A stretch of 64,000 bases of DNA from Moraxella haemolytica (GCF_030177935.1 NZ_CP089974.1:1240001-1304000), one strand, 5' to 3'; numbered from the stretch's first letter, positions 8,930-19,692 are shown. Numbers and translations are program-made. Notes: generated from the letters alone by a model not told the origin.

Positions 8930-8976
8930 GCTTTTAGTCATGTAGTTCATAAAATTGACAATATATAGCGTATTCC

Positions 8977-9360
8977 TTAAAGAATACTTTGGCAAAACTG
9001 CACTCTTTGATGATTATCTAATTGCCCCCTGATAGAATCAACTGCTTCACGCAAACCATGATACAATATCGTATTTTGTTTACCAGTTGAACAATAAAAT
9101 GGTAGTATAACACCAGCTCTTTTGTGTTTAAAAACCAGATAAGTAGTACTACCATCTGCCGGTATCTGAAGTGCAAATGGTTTAATTATATATTTAATAT
9201 CTGTGCCATTAAGATAGATTTCAATATCATAATTTCTACATATTTTAAATGTACACTTAGTATATTGCTCAGATAGTATTTTAACTTGTTGTTGCACTTT
9301 GTCAGATTGCATCTTTTGTCTTTGCATATACTCTTTAATCCCTAAATACCATGATTTCAT
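8977..9360 (-). CDS. Hypothetical protein (127 aa), unrecognised
   Basis: I do not recognise this family. The protein is 127 residues, basic at the N-terminus (MKSWYLGIKEYMQRQKMQSDK), with a likely helix to about residue 32 followed by a mixed beta-looking region (IEIYLNGTDIKYIIKPF, then STTYLVFKHKRAGVILPFYCS). There are four scattered cysteines and no signal peptide or membrane segment. The gene is richer in A/T and in rare-looking codons (ATA, AGA) than its neighbours. It sits alone between convergent and divergent core genes, which suggests an acquired or fast-evolving gene. The ATG at 9360 has no strong ribosome binding site. Confidence 0.5.
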   Translation of the reverse strand: MKSWYLGIKEYMQRQKMQSDKVQQQVKILSEQYTKCTFKICRNYDIEIYLNGTDIKYIIKPFALQIPADGSTTYLVFKHKRAGVILPFYCSTGKQNTILYHGLREAVDSIRGQLDNHQRVQFCQSIL

Positions 9361-9410
9361 TATTAAACCCCATCAATTATTAGTTCAGCTGTTAAAAGAC
9401 TTGGATAAGC

Positions 9411-10283
9411 ATGAATACACTAACCTTACCTGAACCACTAAGTTCACTATTAACTCAGTTTTTAACTCAGCATACCAACTCGCCCATCGTCATTGATCCA
9501 AATATTTTAGCTTATCGTTGGGTTGGTAGCAAGCATGGGCAATTAATACCACTTGATGTGGTTTTTGGAGTGGACTTAGATGACCTTATGGGCATTGAGA
9601 CCCAAAAAGACAAGCTAATTACCAACACATGCCAGTTTCTATCAGGACTGCCTGCCAATCATGTGTTAATGACAGGCTCTCGTGGAGCAGGTAAATCATC
9701 ATTGGTGCGAGCTCTACTCAAACGCTATCATAGTGCAGGACTGCGAGTCATCGAAGTAGCTCGTGATGATTTGGTACATCTGGATCAAATCCGTCAAGCC
9801 ATCAAAGCATCACAACAAGCAGACAATACCAACCACTACATCGTGTACTGTGATGATTTGGCATTTAATACTCAAGATGAAAACTACCGCACCCTAAAAA
9901 GTGTACTTGATGGTGCTTTAGATAGTGAACAAGAAAGACTGCTTGTGTACGCCACCAGCAATCGCCGCCACCTACTGCCACAGATGATGAAAGACAACAT
10001 CAATATCTACAACGGTCAGACTGATGAGGTCAATCCCTACGAGACCATTGATGAGACCGTCTCATTATCAGATAGATTTGGTCTATGGCTATCATTTTAT
10101 CCAATGAATCAAGACACCTATTTAAACATTGTTGCAAACTATCTTACCAAACATGGCTTGGCATTTGACGAGATGGCACAGCAAGAAGCCCTAAAGTGGG
10201 CAAGCACTCGTGGCAGTCGTTCTGGTCGCATTGCTTATCAATTTAGTCGCCATTGGGCAGGCATGAACCAACTACAACAATAA
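9411..10283 (+). CDS. DUF815-family AAA ATPase
   Basis: An uncharacterised but widely conserved AAA+-like ATPase (DUF815). The 290-aa protein has Walker A at GSRGAGKSS (residues 89-97) and a Walker B-like segment ending YCDDLAF. These are followed by the sensor-style KSVLDGAL and YATSNRRHLLP, and a C-terminal YPMNQDTYLNIVANYL that is typical of the family. No role is established; it may act as a molecular switch or remodeler. The start ATG at 9411 has TTGGA upstream. It ends in a long bidirectional terminator shared with purA. Confidence 0.9.
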   Translation: MNTLTLPEPLSSLLTQFLTQHTNSPIVIDPNILAYRWVGSKHGQLIPLDVVFGVDLDDLMGIETQKDKLITNTCQFLSGLPANHVLMTGSRGAGKSSLVRALLKRYHSAGLRVIEVARDDLVHLDQIRQAIKASQQADNTNHYIVYCDDLAFNTQDENYRTLKSVLDGALDSEQERLLVYATSNRRHLLPQMMKDNINIYNGQTDEVNPYETIDETVSLSDRFGLWLSFYPMNQDTYLNIVANYLTKHGLAFDEMAQQEALKWASTRGSRSGRIAYQFSRHWAGMNQLQQ

Positions 10284-10297
10284 CCGCCATACTCATT

Positions 10298-10356
10298 AAC
10301 CATACCAATAATAAAAAACACACCATTAAGATGTGTTTTTTATTATTGGTATGGTT
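10298..10356. terminator. Long bidirectional terminator between DUF815 gene and purA
   Basis: The arms 10298-10322 and 10332-10356 are perfect 25-bp reverse complements around a 9-nt loop, with A-rich and T-rich ends on the respective arms. It serves both convergent genes. The unusual length and perfection are noted. Confidence 0.9.
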
Positions 10357-10367
10357 AAAAAAGGCAA

Positions 10368-11669
<1,302 letters not shown>

Positions 11670-11750
11670 TCAGTTAACAATCATTTTAATTCTGTTGTAT
11701 CGCCAATCATAGCAATAATAAAAAATTATTCAATCGGTGCCATCAAGCCA

Positions 11751-12980
11751 CTAGTCATCACCAACCAACTGTACCACCCACACTCCATCATCAAGGTGTA
11801 ATACGCCATCAATCATTTGCGGTTTGTCATCAAAGGATAGTGGCTTGATAACGATACAGCCCTCATCTTGAAGTGTAGCAATTTGTTTGTCTAGGTCGTC
11901 TTTTTGGTCATTATCGGCACGGCACAAATCATCATAATCCACTACAATCACAGTATCTTCTTGTAGTTCAACATATTCAAGCAGGCGATTCATATCCATA
12001 CTAAAACCTGTTGCCTGTCGCCCTGCTCGTGCACAAAAACGCCCACCACGCACCAAAGGTTGTGTCTGTGCGATGACCGAACGATTCAAATAAACATTAA
12101 ACACAAGTCCTGTATGGTAGTGATAACCAGACAGCTCAGTAATATCAACACTAACGCTCATGCCCAGTGCTTTGATGTGCGATGACAAAGTGGCAATCTC
12201 AGTCGCCGCTTCAACAATCGGCGTGCTATCTTGAGCATTTTTGGATAATTTTGACAATAGATTGTTTGCATCAGGTATGGCATCTTGGGCAAGCGTGTGC
12301 CGAGCAAGCACCAAAAAATCTGCCCCACCTTCAATAGATAGGCACAATGTCTCAAGTTCGGGCAAATCTTTTTTGATATACAACGACATAAGCGTATCAA
12401 TGACCGACTCTTCGGTATGATGTAGCGTGCATAACGCATCAAAAATCACCACATGACCAACATCAATATGCAGATTATCACGGCTCATGCCAATCTCATC
12501 GGTCAATGCCACCAATAGATCAATGAGTGCCATCTCGGCATTGACATGGCTTACCCCAAAAATCTCCGCCCCTAGCTGAAGTGGTGTACGCAGTCCAAAC
12601 AGTCCATTAGGCAGCGTCTTAACCACCTGACCAATATAGCAGTAACGACTCACTCCATCGCCATGCTGTGCGTCAATACGAGTAATCTGTGGTGTAATAT
12701 CCGCTCGCACGCCCATCATGCGACCTGTGAGCTGATCCACCATCTTGAAAGTCTGACGCTTTAAATCCTCATCAGCACCACCAAGCAAAGTCTCGGTATA
12801 TTCAATCAAAGGCGGTGAAACCAACTGATAACCATTGGCAGTTAGAACAAATAGTAGTGCATCTCGCAGACTTTCTTGTTTTTGAGCATCTTTAAATAAT
12901 ACATCTACCACGCCATCTGGCAAAAGCCAGTTTTTGGCATCAGTACGCTGTAGGCTAGTAGCCATCGTGCAGGTCGGCAC
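11751..12980 (-). CDS. hisZ: ATP phosphoribosyltransferase regulatory subunit HisZ
   Basis: HisZ is a catalytically dead histidyl-tRNA-synthetase paralogue that, with short-form HisG, makes the first enzyme of histidine synthesis and confers histidine feedback. The family landmarks NWLLPDGVVDVLF, then QTFKMVDQLTGRMMGVRADITPQ (read in parts) and GYHYHTGLVFNVY are present. The start is a GTG at 12980 with AGGGG 8 nt upstream; an ATG at 12965 lacks a ribosome binding site. At 409 aa it is of normal length. The upstream region carries a terminator-bearing leader that may control hisZ-purA. Confidence 0.93.
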   Translation of the reverse strand: MPTCTMATSLQRTDAKNWLLPDGVVDVLFKDAQKQESLRDALLFVLTANGYQLVSPPLIEYTETLLGGADEDLKRQTFKMVDQLTGRMMGVRADITPQITRIDAQHGDGVSRYCYIGQVVKTLPNGLFGLRTPLQLGAEIFGVSHVNAEMALIDLLVALTDEIGMSRDNLHIDVGHVVIFDALCTLHHTEESVIDTLMSLYIKKDLPELETLCLSIEGGADFLVLARHTLAQDAIPDANNLLSKLSKNAQDSTPIVEAATEIATLSSHIKALGMSVSVDITELSGYHYHTGLVFNVYLNRSVIAQTQPLVRGGRFCARAGRQATGFSMDMNRLLEYVELQEDTVIVVDYDDLCRADNDQKDDLDKQIATLQDEGCIVIKPLSFDDKPQMIDGVLHLDDGVWVVQLVGDD

Positions 12981-13009
12981 AACAAACCCCTATTCATTAG
13001 TGATGGATG

Positions 13010-13142
13010 AATAAATAAAAATAGCAAGTCATCACTTGCTAGAAAAAACACCCTACGCTTATAAAAAGACCATTAGGGTTTTGATTGGTTTTTTCCTCCT
13101 TAGTTTATCATTAAATTACTAATACGACTAGGCTAAATTATA
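13010..13142 (-). promoter_or_regulatory. Leader or sRNA with promoter and terminator upstream of hisZ
   Basis: On the minus strand a perfect TATAAT (13142-13137) is followed by about 110 nt and then the hairpin TAGCAAGT-GATG-ACTTGCTA (13041-13022) with TTTTTATTTATT after it, all before hisZ. A second, looser stem ACCCTA/TAGGGT (13079-13074 and 13055-13050) lies just upstream and is followed by GTTTTTT. A perfect AAGGAGG (13101-13095) has no start codon at working distance. The arrangement fits a transcription attenuator for hisZ-purA or an independent sRNA. No histidine-rich leader peptide is visible. Confidence 0.5.
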
Positions 13143-13304
13143 AATTATTTTAACAAAGTATCACTCAAACAACGATTTTTTAGAATCTTTCTAAACATAC
13201 AGCCCAATCAACCACTGGGTAATTTTATGGTATTTATACAATACCCACCTTTAATCATCATTACCAATTCGTTAATTTATGATGAAAAGTGGCGTAAATA
13301 TTGC

Positions 13305-13310
13305 TATAAT
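13305..13310 (+). promoter_or_regulatory. Extended -10 box of the CorA-type gene
   Basis: TTGCTATAATACGC contains TG-n-TATAAT, an extended -10 element. It lies 44 nt upstream of the ATG at 13354 and inside the longer upstream reading frame, so the shorter start is preferred. Confidence 0.65.
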
Positions 13311-13353
13311 ACGCCGATTTGCATCACATTATTTTACACCAAGGGGAGTAGCC

Positions 13354-14613
13354 ATGCCGAATAAGCACCACACGGACGATATGAACACCCCCAAATGCGA
13401 TACCATTGAAGAGTATCTCAATGCACCAAACGAACCATCAAGACACCCTACTACACCAACCGATGATGAACTGACCGAAGAGTATGATGAAGAGTTGTCA
13501 TTAGACAGCCAAGACAGCTATATCTATGGCGATGCTGATGCCACCGATGAAGACACCATCGAAATCATGACGGTGTACGACCCAGATGCCGATCGCTTTG
13601 AAGACCTAGAAGACTCTGGCGATAATGAAACCATTGTCTGCTATTCTTATTCTAGAAAAACAGGCGAGCCCATAGAGCAGTTGCACATTGATGATGTCAG
13701 CCGTGCCTTAACCAACAACAATCAATTCATCTGGCTTGGTCTGTATGATCCTAGCATTGAGACCGTTCAAGAAGTCAAAGATGCCTTTGACTTACACGAA
13801 CTTGCCTTAGAAGACGCCCTTGCTGAACACCAACGCCCAAAGGTTGAAAGCTATGGTCATGATATGATTTTTGTGGTGGTGCGTACCGCAAAACTTGAGG
13901 ACAATCAAATCCGCTATGGCACAACAGCCATATTTATGGGAAAAAATTTCATCATTAGTATTCGCCGTGGTGCTTCCAACTCTTACGCACCTGTGCGTGA
14001 GCATTATCATCGCCGCCCAGAACGCCTAAGATTAGGACCGATTTTCGTCTTGCACGCCATCTTAGACTTCATTGTTGATAATTATTTACCAATCACTGAC
14101 CGACTGGGGAATTATTTGCGTGAGCAAGAAAGAAATATTTTTTCATCAGAATTTAGCCGAGAAACACTAAAAAGTTTATACGAATTAAAATCTCAGCTCG
14201 TCCATATGCGTGCGGTCATTTTGCCCGTACAAGATGTCTGCAACTTTTTTATCAATCACAAAAAAAACGAACTTATCTCAGCATTCCCTGTTGCTGCTCA
14301 GCCCTATTTTCGTGATGTCAACGACCACCTACTACGCTCACTCGATGCGGTAAACGGATTAAATGAAATGCTCTCTGTCGCCATGAATACCTATACCACG
14401 ATGGTAACCATGGGACAGAACGATGTCGTGCGTAAACTTGCTGCATGGGCGGGTATCGCTGCCGTACCAACAGCAGTGGCAGGCATCTATGGCATGAACT
14501 TTAAGTTCATGCCTGAATTGACTTGGCAATATGGTTATTTTATCGTCATTGGGGCGATTTTACTCATCTGTATTTATCTTTACTCTAAATTCCGCCGTGC
14601 TGGGTGGTTATAG
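13354..14613 (+). CDS. CorA-family magnesium/divalent cation transporter
   Basis: An inner-membrane pentameric channel for Mg2+ and related ions. The start ATG at 13354 follows AAGGGGAG and gives 419 aa. The first roughly 90 residues are strongly acidic (many D/E), a cytoplasmic extension longer than in E. coli CorA. The body has the CorA pattern HELALEDALAEHQRPKVESY. Near the C-terminus the two membrane helices flank the signature YGMN (GMN at 380-382), followed by FKFMPEL and a basic tail KFRRAGWL. The acidic N-terminus could act in cation sensing; this is inferred from composition only. It converges with the radical-SAM pair, whose last stop abuts its own stop. Confidence 0.92.
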   Translation: MPNKHHTDDMNTPKCDTIEEYLNAPNEPSRHPTTPTDDELTEEYDEELSLDSQDSYIYGDADATDEDTIEIMTVYDPDADRFEDLEDSGDNETIVCYSYSRKTGEPIEQLHIDDVSRALTNNNQFIWLGLYDPSIETVQEVKDAFDLHELALEDALAEHQRPKVESYGHDMIFVVVRTAKLEDNQIRYGTTAIFMGKNFIISIRRGASNSYAPVREHYHRRPERLRLGPIFVLHAILDFIVDNYLPITDRLGNYLREQERNIFSSEFSRETLKSLYELKSQLVHMRAVILPVQDVCNFFINHKKNELISAFPVAAQPYFRDVNDHLLRSLDAVNGLNEMLSVAMNTYTTMVTMGQNDVVRKLAAWAGIAAVPTAVAGIYGMNFKFMPELTWQYGYFIVIGAILLICIYLYSKFRRAGWL

Positions 14614-15414
14614 TCAAAACCCTTTTTTCTCGGTAAGATACTGCCAATAACGGCGTGGCATTTGGGCGATGTGGTGCTTGGTGTTGATACGCTCTTTGAT
14701 GGTAACATGGCGAAAATATGCCTGCCATAACCTTTGGTAAATTGGCTCTTTTTCGCCATGAATGGTGCTTGAATCGTCTAAAAGCCCTTGATCAATATCT
14801 ACCACCTCACGCACACCTGCCTTAGGATTGGTGTGGTCATAAAATATCCCATAACCTCTCACCACATCAAAGATTAGCCAGCTTTGATCAGCAAACCGTT
14901 TAGCAAAAAAATCCCCAATTAACGGCAAGACATTAAAATCAGGATTAACCTTAGCAAAATACACATCATTATCCGTACATTCAAATCGTACGAATGCTTG
15001 CATACGATGCCTCTCCCGCCCAACTTTCTTGATGCACTGATGAACCGCCAAGACATCTGGGTGAGCATAATTTTGCATGACATTTTTGTTGGGGTGGTCA
15101 AGCTGATGCACCACCACTGATAAAAGATGTGTGTAGATTGTCGCATCTTCTGATAAAAATGCCCAAATCACTTGCCTTAAATCTAAAATTTGCCGAATTT
15201 TATCCAGTACACGCAAAGCTTTCTTTTCATCTGTTGGTACTTGTAGCGTGGTCAAAAAAAGATGGGGTATCTCATCATGCTTTGCAACAACAGTAATATG
15301 TCGCCCAATCAATCTATGCTCATAAGCATAAAACACCACCGACAGCCAACCCTCAAAACTCCCATCAAAGACCAACGCTACGCCATCATCACCGAACAAA
15401 TCAACCACAGCCAC
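14614..15414 (-). CDS. TIGR03915-type DNA-metabolism partner protein
   Basis: A probable DNA-repair or modification protein (TIGR03915/DUF4130 type) that is found next to a radical-SAM protein in many bacteria and is often fused to a uracil-DNA-glycosylase-like domain. Here it is 266 aa without the glycosylase fusion. Visible features are the start VVDLFGDDGVALVFDGSFEGWLSVVFYAYEH (in parts), then RHRMQAFVRFECTDNDVYFAKVNPDFNVLPLIGDFFAKRFADQSWLIFDVVRGYGIFYD in order, and a basic C-terminus IAQMPRRYWQYL. The start is a GTG at 15414, only 3 nt after the radical-SAM stop, so the two form one operon. The biochemical activity has not been established as far as I know. Confidence 0.85.
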   Translation of the reverse strand: MAVVDLFGDDGVALVFDGSFEGWLSVVFYAYEHRLIGRHITVVAKHDEIPHLFLTTLQVPTDEKKALRVLDKIRQILDLRQVIWAFLSEDATIYTHLLSVVVHQLDHPNKNVMQNYAHPDVLAVHQCIKKVGRERHRMQAFVRFECTDNDVYFAKVNPDFNVLPLIGDFFAKRFADQSWLIFDVVRGYGIFYDHTNPKAGVREVVDIDQGLLDDSSTIHGEKEPIYQRLWQAYFRHVTIKERINTKHHIAQMPRRYWQYLTEKKGF

Positions 15415-15417
15415 ACC

Positions 15418-16674
15418 TTAAAATAAAGACAACTGCCCAGTACGCTGTTCACCAAATTTTGTGGTGGTCTGCCCCATCAGAATCTCTCGAAAATTCTCAC
15501 GAGTCAGTTCGTTTAAATAAGGATTGGGCGTATTTAATGCCACAAAATATCTGGCACGATTGACCGACGCTCCCATTTGTTTGAGATGTTCAAGGGTAAG
15601 CGAAGTAAACTTACGAGCCTTAATGATTTTTTTGGCGGTACACACCCCAATGCCTGGCACACGCACAACCATCTGATAGGGTGCTGTTTGGATATTGACA
15701 GGGAAGTGTTCACGATGACGAATTGCCCATGCCAGCTTTGGGTCAAATTGTAAATCCAAAAAAGGCTGACCGGCATCAACAATCTCATCTGCCTCAAAGC
15801 CATAAAATCGCATGAGCCAATCTGCCTGATACAGACGATTTTCCCGAACCAATGGTACAGGCGTATTGACAGCAGGCAATCTGTCATCAGCAAGCATCGG
15901 TACATAACCTGAGTAGTACACTCGTTTTAAATCATATTTTTGATAAAAATGGCTTGATAGTCGGATGATTTGATGGTCTGTCTCGCCTGTTGCTCCGATG
16001 ATGAACTGTGTGGACTGCCCTGCTGGGGTGAATTTTGGGGTATGTTTATGTACCTTGCGTGAATCCTTGAACTGTACGATTTGTTCTTGGACGGTTTGCA
16101 TGGGTGTTTTCATGTCGTCATGGTTTTTTTCAGGAGCAAGCAATGCCAAGCCTGACTTGGTGGGGATTTCCATATTCACTGACAATCTATCGGCATACAA
16201 CCCAGCCTCTTTCATCAATTCATCAGATGCCCCTGGAATGGTCTTTAAATGAATATATCCATGAAAGCCATGCTCGGTACGCAAAGTCTTGGCGACACGC
16301 ACCAACCGCTCCATTGTATAATCCGCACTCTTAAAAATACCAGAACTTAAAAATAGCCCTTCGATATAATTTCGCCGATAAAACTGCATGGTTAAATCTA
16401 CAACCTCCTCCACCGTAAAAGCAGCTCTAGGGGTGTCATGGCTACGCCTAGAAGTGCAGTAGGCACAGTCATATATGCAGTAATTAGTGAACAAAATTTT
16501 TAATAAAGACACACATCGCCCATCTTCTGTATAGCTGTGGCAAATACCTGACTTTGAAGCATTTCCCAAGCCACCTTGATTTTTACGATTGCCACCACTT
16601 GATGAGCATGAAACATCATATTTGGCAGCATCGGCAAGAATGGATAATTTTTCTTCGATACGGATATGATTCAT
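15418..16674 (-). CDS. Putative DNA modification/repair radical SAM protein (TIGR03916)
   Basis: A radical S-adenosylmethionine enzyme of the family linked to uracil-DNA-glycosylase-like partners. The 4Fe-4S motif is C66-x3-C70-x2-C73 in NYCIYDCAYC. Upstream cysteines at SCSSSGGNRKNQGG and GICHSYTEDGRC are also conserved in the family. The C-terminal part has a helix-hairpin-helix-like motif VRVPGIGVCTAKKIIKARK, which suggests DNA binding. At 418 aa it is full length. It is the first gene of a two-gene operon with the TIGR03915 protein. The substrate is unknown. The 234-nt upstream gap is AT-rich and shows nothing that I can assign. Confidence 0.92.
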   Translation of the reverse strand: MNHIRIEEKLSILADAAKYDVSCSSSGGNRKNQGGLGNASKSGICHSYTEDGRCVSLLKILFTNYCIYDCAYCTSRRSHDTPRAAFTVEEVVDLTMQFYRRNYIEGLFLSSGIFKSADYTMERLVRVAKTLRTEHGFHGYIHLKTIPGASDELMKEAGLYADRLSVNMEIPTKSGLALLAPEKNHDDMKTPMQTVQEQIVQFKDSRKVHKHTPKFTPAGQSTQFIIGATGETDHQIIRLSSHFYQKYDLKRVYYSGYVPMLADDRLPAVNTPVPLVRENRLYQADWLMRFYGFEADEIVDAGQPFLDLQFDPKLAWAIRHREHFPVNIQTAPYQMVVRVPGIGVCTAKKIIKARKFTSLTLEHLKQMGASVNRARYFVALNTPNPYLNELTRENFREILMGQTTTKFGEQRTGQLSLF

Positions 16675-16908
16675 GGATTTATTGGCTATTATTCTAATTG
16701 CTGAACTAAAAATTATGTTATGTTTGATATTTGAACTTTTATTATTATCATTGCACCATCGTCATCACTTGATACATACCTGTGCGATACAAGATGATTA
16801 CTTATTACCATAAATGGGTATCAGCACTCATGAATTAAAGCGGTTCATGAGAGTTTATTAGGTTATTTTTTGTTAAAAAATTATCATTATTATGAATTTT
16901 TGTTTTTA

Positions 16909-17628
16909 TTAAGGGCAATTCCACCCAAAATCCACTAGCACCCTACCAAATCCATCATCAAGTGGAGCGACCACTTCTACCCTATTTCCCCTCATGTCAT
17001 CAAATGCCAAACGATGAGCGTGAAGCAACAACCGTGATACGCCAGTAAATGCTGCCACCGCACGATTTTGGGCGGTATCGCCATGCGTAGTATCGCCCAC
17101 AATGGGGTGAAATAGGTGAGTCATGTGCCGTCTTAGCTGATGCTTACGCCCCGTAATGGGAGAAAGTTTCATGAGTGAATAGCGAGAAGTTGAGTAGCGT
17201 GGCGTAGAAACAAAGGGCATCTGAGTGGTTGCCAAACATTCATAGTCTGTGATTGCCGCCTCTGCGACTTTATCCACCTTAGCAAATTTATCAGCAATTT
17301 TATCCAGTCGCACCTTTAAGGGATAGTCAATCCGTCCGTTACCCGTCAGATGACCACGCACCACCGCTAAGTAGGATTTATCCACTGTATGAGTCTCAAA
17401 CTGTGCCGATAGCACTCGTGCCGTCTCGCTAGATTTGGCAAACAGTAACACCCCCGATGTTGGGCGATCTAGGCGGTGCACAGGATAAACATACTGCCCC
17501 AACATATCACGCAAAGTTGTCATCACAAAGACGGTCTCATGTTTATCCAACCAAGAGCGATGCACAAGCATGCCGGCAGGCTTATTGACAACAACCAACT
17601 CGTCATCTTGATATAAAATTTCTAACAT
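16909..17628 (-). CDS. truC: tRNA pseudouridine(65) synthase TruC
   Basis: TruC makes pseudouridine at position 65 of certain tRNAs. The protein belongs to the RluA family, with the catalytic motif HRLDRPTSGVLLFA and the TruC-specific start LEILYQDDELVVVNKPAGMLVHRSWLD (in parts). The later KLSPITGRKHQLRRHMTHLFHPIVGDTTHGD is also TruC-like. The ATG at 17628 overlaps the holB stop (TGATG), giving 239 aa; a start eight codons upstream exists but lies inside holB. RluA itself is the alternative, but the RSWLD segment favours TruC. Confidence 0.9.
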   Translation of the reverse strand: MLEILYQDDELVVVNKPAGMLVHRSWLDKHETVFVMTTLRDMLGQYVYPVHRLDRPTSGVLLFAKSSETARVLSAQFETHTVDKSYLAVVRGHLTGNGRIDYPLKVRLDKIADKFAKVDKVAEAAITDYECLATTQMPFVSTPRYSTSRYSLMKLSPITGRKHQLRRHMTHLFHPIVGDTTHGDTAQNRAVAAFTGVSRLLLHAHRLAFDDMRGNRVEVVAPLDDGFGRVLVDFGWNCP

Positions 17629-18635
17629 CACAACCCCACCAACCGACAACACAGTGTATCATATGCCATCTTTTCTTGCACATTTTGCCCCACAGCCACC
17701 ATCATCTCATCAAGACTGGCTAAAAACGCCTCTGTTGCAGGCAAGTTTAACACCTGCTGACTCATCAAGGCTTGAACATCAATATCAGTATGGCGACTGT
17801 CCAAACCCAAGCCTAATCGCACTAAGTCATTTAGCATCAGTCGTGTCAGCACCACAAAATCACCAAAACCCATCACACTCTGCCAATAATCACTTGCTGC
17901 AATGGGCGTTCTTGTTCCACTTCTAAGAGCAAGCCAAGTTTTTAACCAAAGCGTCCGTTGATTAAACCATGCCGTCTGTGGCAATTTTACCGCCTTTAAC
18001 ACCGCCCCATCTGCCAAATCCAGACATAAGCGTGAGAGTGATTCATCACCCAATTCATCAGTTACAAACTCCAATGCCTGTCCATAATCAATACGATTTA
18101 ATGGCAGATTTTGCACACGGCTTTTGATGGTGGGTAGCAATCTGGCAGGATTGTCGCTAATTAACATTAAATGTACGCCAGCTCGTGGTTCTTCTAAGGT
18201 TTTAAGCAGGGCATTAGCCGCCCCCACTGACAGGCTTTCTGCATGGTCAAGTACAATAAGTCTCACACCTCGACCTTTGATATGGCTATACTCTTGTAAG
18301 TCTCTCACCTCATCAATCTTAATAGAAGCTCCATCCACCTCCTCACTTGTTGGCAAGCTCCCTGATGGAAGCACCATCAAATCAGGGTGCGTACCAGCAA
18401 CAAGCCAAGTACAGCTCTCACATAGCCCGCACGCCCCACTTTCATGCTTATTTTGACAAAGTAGCCATGCCATAAATCGCCAGACAAATGCACGCTTACC
18501 AATGCCTGCCATACCACTTGCTAAAAGTCCGTGTGGCAGTTTACTATCATAAAACTGGCGAGTAGCTTGTTCCCAAGCCTGTTTTTGCCAAGCAAGTAAT
18601 GGGGTAAAATAAGGTAGCTGTTCCTGCTCATTCAT
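17628..18635 (-). CDS. holB: DNA polymerase III delta-prime subunit
   Basis: HolB is the rigid stator of the clamp loader that places the sliding clamp on DNA. The 335-aa protein has a degenerate P-loop GMAGIGKRAF and a zinc-binding cluster with cysteines in CQNKHESGACGLCESC. It also has the AAA+ motifs VLDHAESLSVGAANALLKTLEEP (in parts) and the SRC-like region KSRVQNLPL, where the usual SRC reads SRV. The C-terminal clamp-loader domain is divergent, as usual. It is followed with a 1-nt overlap by truC. Confidence 0.92.
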   Translation of the reverse strand: MNEQEQLPYFTPLLAWQKQAWEQATRQFYDSKLPHGLLASGMAGIGKRAFVWRFMAWLLCQNKHESGACGLCESCTWLVAGTHPDLMVLPSGSLPTSEEVDGASIKIDEVRDLQEYSHIKGRGVRLIVLDHAESLSVGAANALLKTLEEPRAGVHLMLISDNPARLLPTIKSRVQNLPLNRIDYGQALEFVTDELGDESLSRLCLDLADGAVLKAVKLPQTAWFNQRTLWLKTWLALRSGTRTPIAASDYWQSVMGFGDFVVLTRLMLNDLVRLGLGLDSRHTDIDVQALMSQQVLNLPATEAFLASLDEMMVAVGQNVQEKMAYDTLCCRLVGL

Positions 18636-18711
18636 GAGATGACATCCATATAGGTTTCTTGATGAAATCTTAATATCACACTCTTAAAGTCAAACATCAT
18701 TACCCCACTCC

Positions 18712-19491
18712 TTAAAACTTCAAAAGCTCATCTACCGCCATCGCATTTAACCTGTCCAAATCCTCTTTTGTATCAACCCCTAATGGCAGGGCAACTTTGG
18801 CAACATCAATGGCAATTCGCCCCCCATTTTCTAAAATACGCAGCTGCTCTAGACTTTCTAACTTTTCAAGTTTGCCTTGCTCCCATCCGCTAAATTCTTT
18901 TAGCAGTCTGACACGATAGGCATACAACCCCAAATGGCGATAGGCGTTTTTTGGCACATTGCCAAGCTCACCTGTCAAACTACCATCTCTATCGTACGGA
19001 ATGGGACTGCGACTAAAATACAAGGCTTGATTACCCGCCTTAACCACTTTAACCACTGAATTTTTATAAAAATTCTCAAGATTATCAATGACCTCGCACA
19101 AAGTTGCCATCATACAATCAGGATTTTTTAATAAAAGATTTTTGGTTTGCTCTAAGAGTAAAGGTGGAACAAGCGGTTCATCGCCTTGCATATTCACCAC
19201 AATGTCATCATCTGCCAGACCCAAAAGCTCTACCACCTCGCTTAATCTGTCCGTGCCTGATGCGTGCTCACCTGTCATCACAACAGGCACGCCTGCATCT
19301 TGACACACTTGATAAATCCGCTCATCATCAGTCGCCACACACACGCTATCAGCAAAAGTCGCCTTCATCGCTTTATCCACCGTCCACAAAATCATTGGTC
19401 TACCATGGATTTCTAGCAAAGGTTTGGCAGGCAGGCGAGTAGATTGATAGCGAGCAGGAATGACGATATGGGTTTTTGGATTGGCTTGCAC
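18712..19491 (-). CDS. kdsB: 3-deoxy-manno-octulosonate cytidylyltransferase
   Basis: KdsB activates Kdo with CTP to make CMP-Kdo for the inner core of lipooligosaccharide. The 259-aa protein starts with the nucleotide-binding motif [16 protein letters not shown] and contains [25 protein letters not shown] and [12 protein letters not shown]. The length is normal. It lies downstream of msbA-lpxK in the same direction; the 201-nt gap to lpxK is AT-rich and does not contain the small ycaR/Trm112-like gene found there in E. coli. Confidence 0.96.
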   Translation of the reverse strand: MQANPKTHIVIPARYQSTRLPAKPLLEIHGRPMILWTVDKAMKATFADSVCVATDDERIYQVCQDAGVPVVMTGEHASGTDRLSEVVELLGLADDDIVVNMQGDEPLVPPLLLEQTKNLLLKNPDCMMATLCEVIDNLENFYKNSVVKVVKAGNQALYFSRSPIPYDRDGSLTGELGNVPKNAYRHLGLYAYRVRLLKEFSGWEQGKLEKLESLEQLRILENGGRIAIDVAKVALPLGVDTKEDLDRLNAMAVDELLKF

Positions 19492-19692
19492 GAATAACTC
19501 CTTAAAGTCATGTTAGATTTTGTTTAAAACAACTTTTGATCATGTGTATTACGGCTATCTTTTAAAAGATTTGATGAATTGAATTGGGCGTTGTTTTTAA
19601 GACAGTGTATTTTTTTATAAGGATAACTTATGATGGCAGCTCTTGATAAAAATGCGTACAACTTTTGATTTAAAAGCAACCTTTTATCATAA

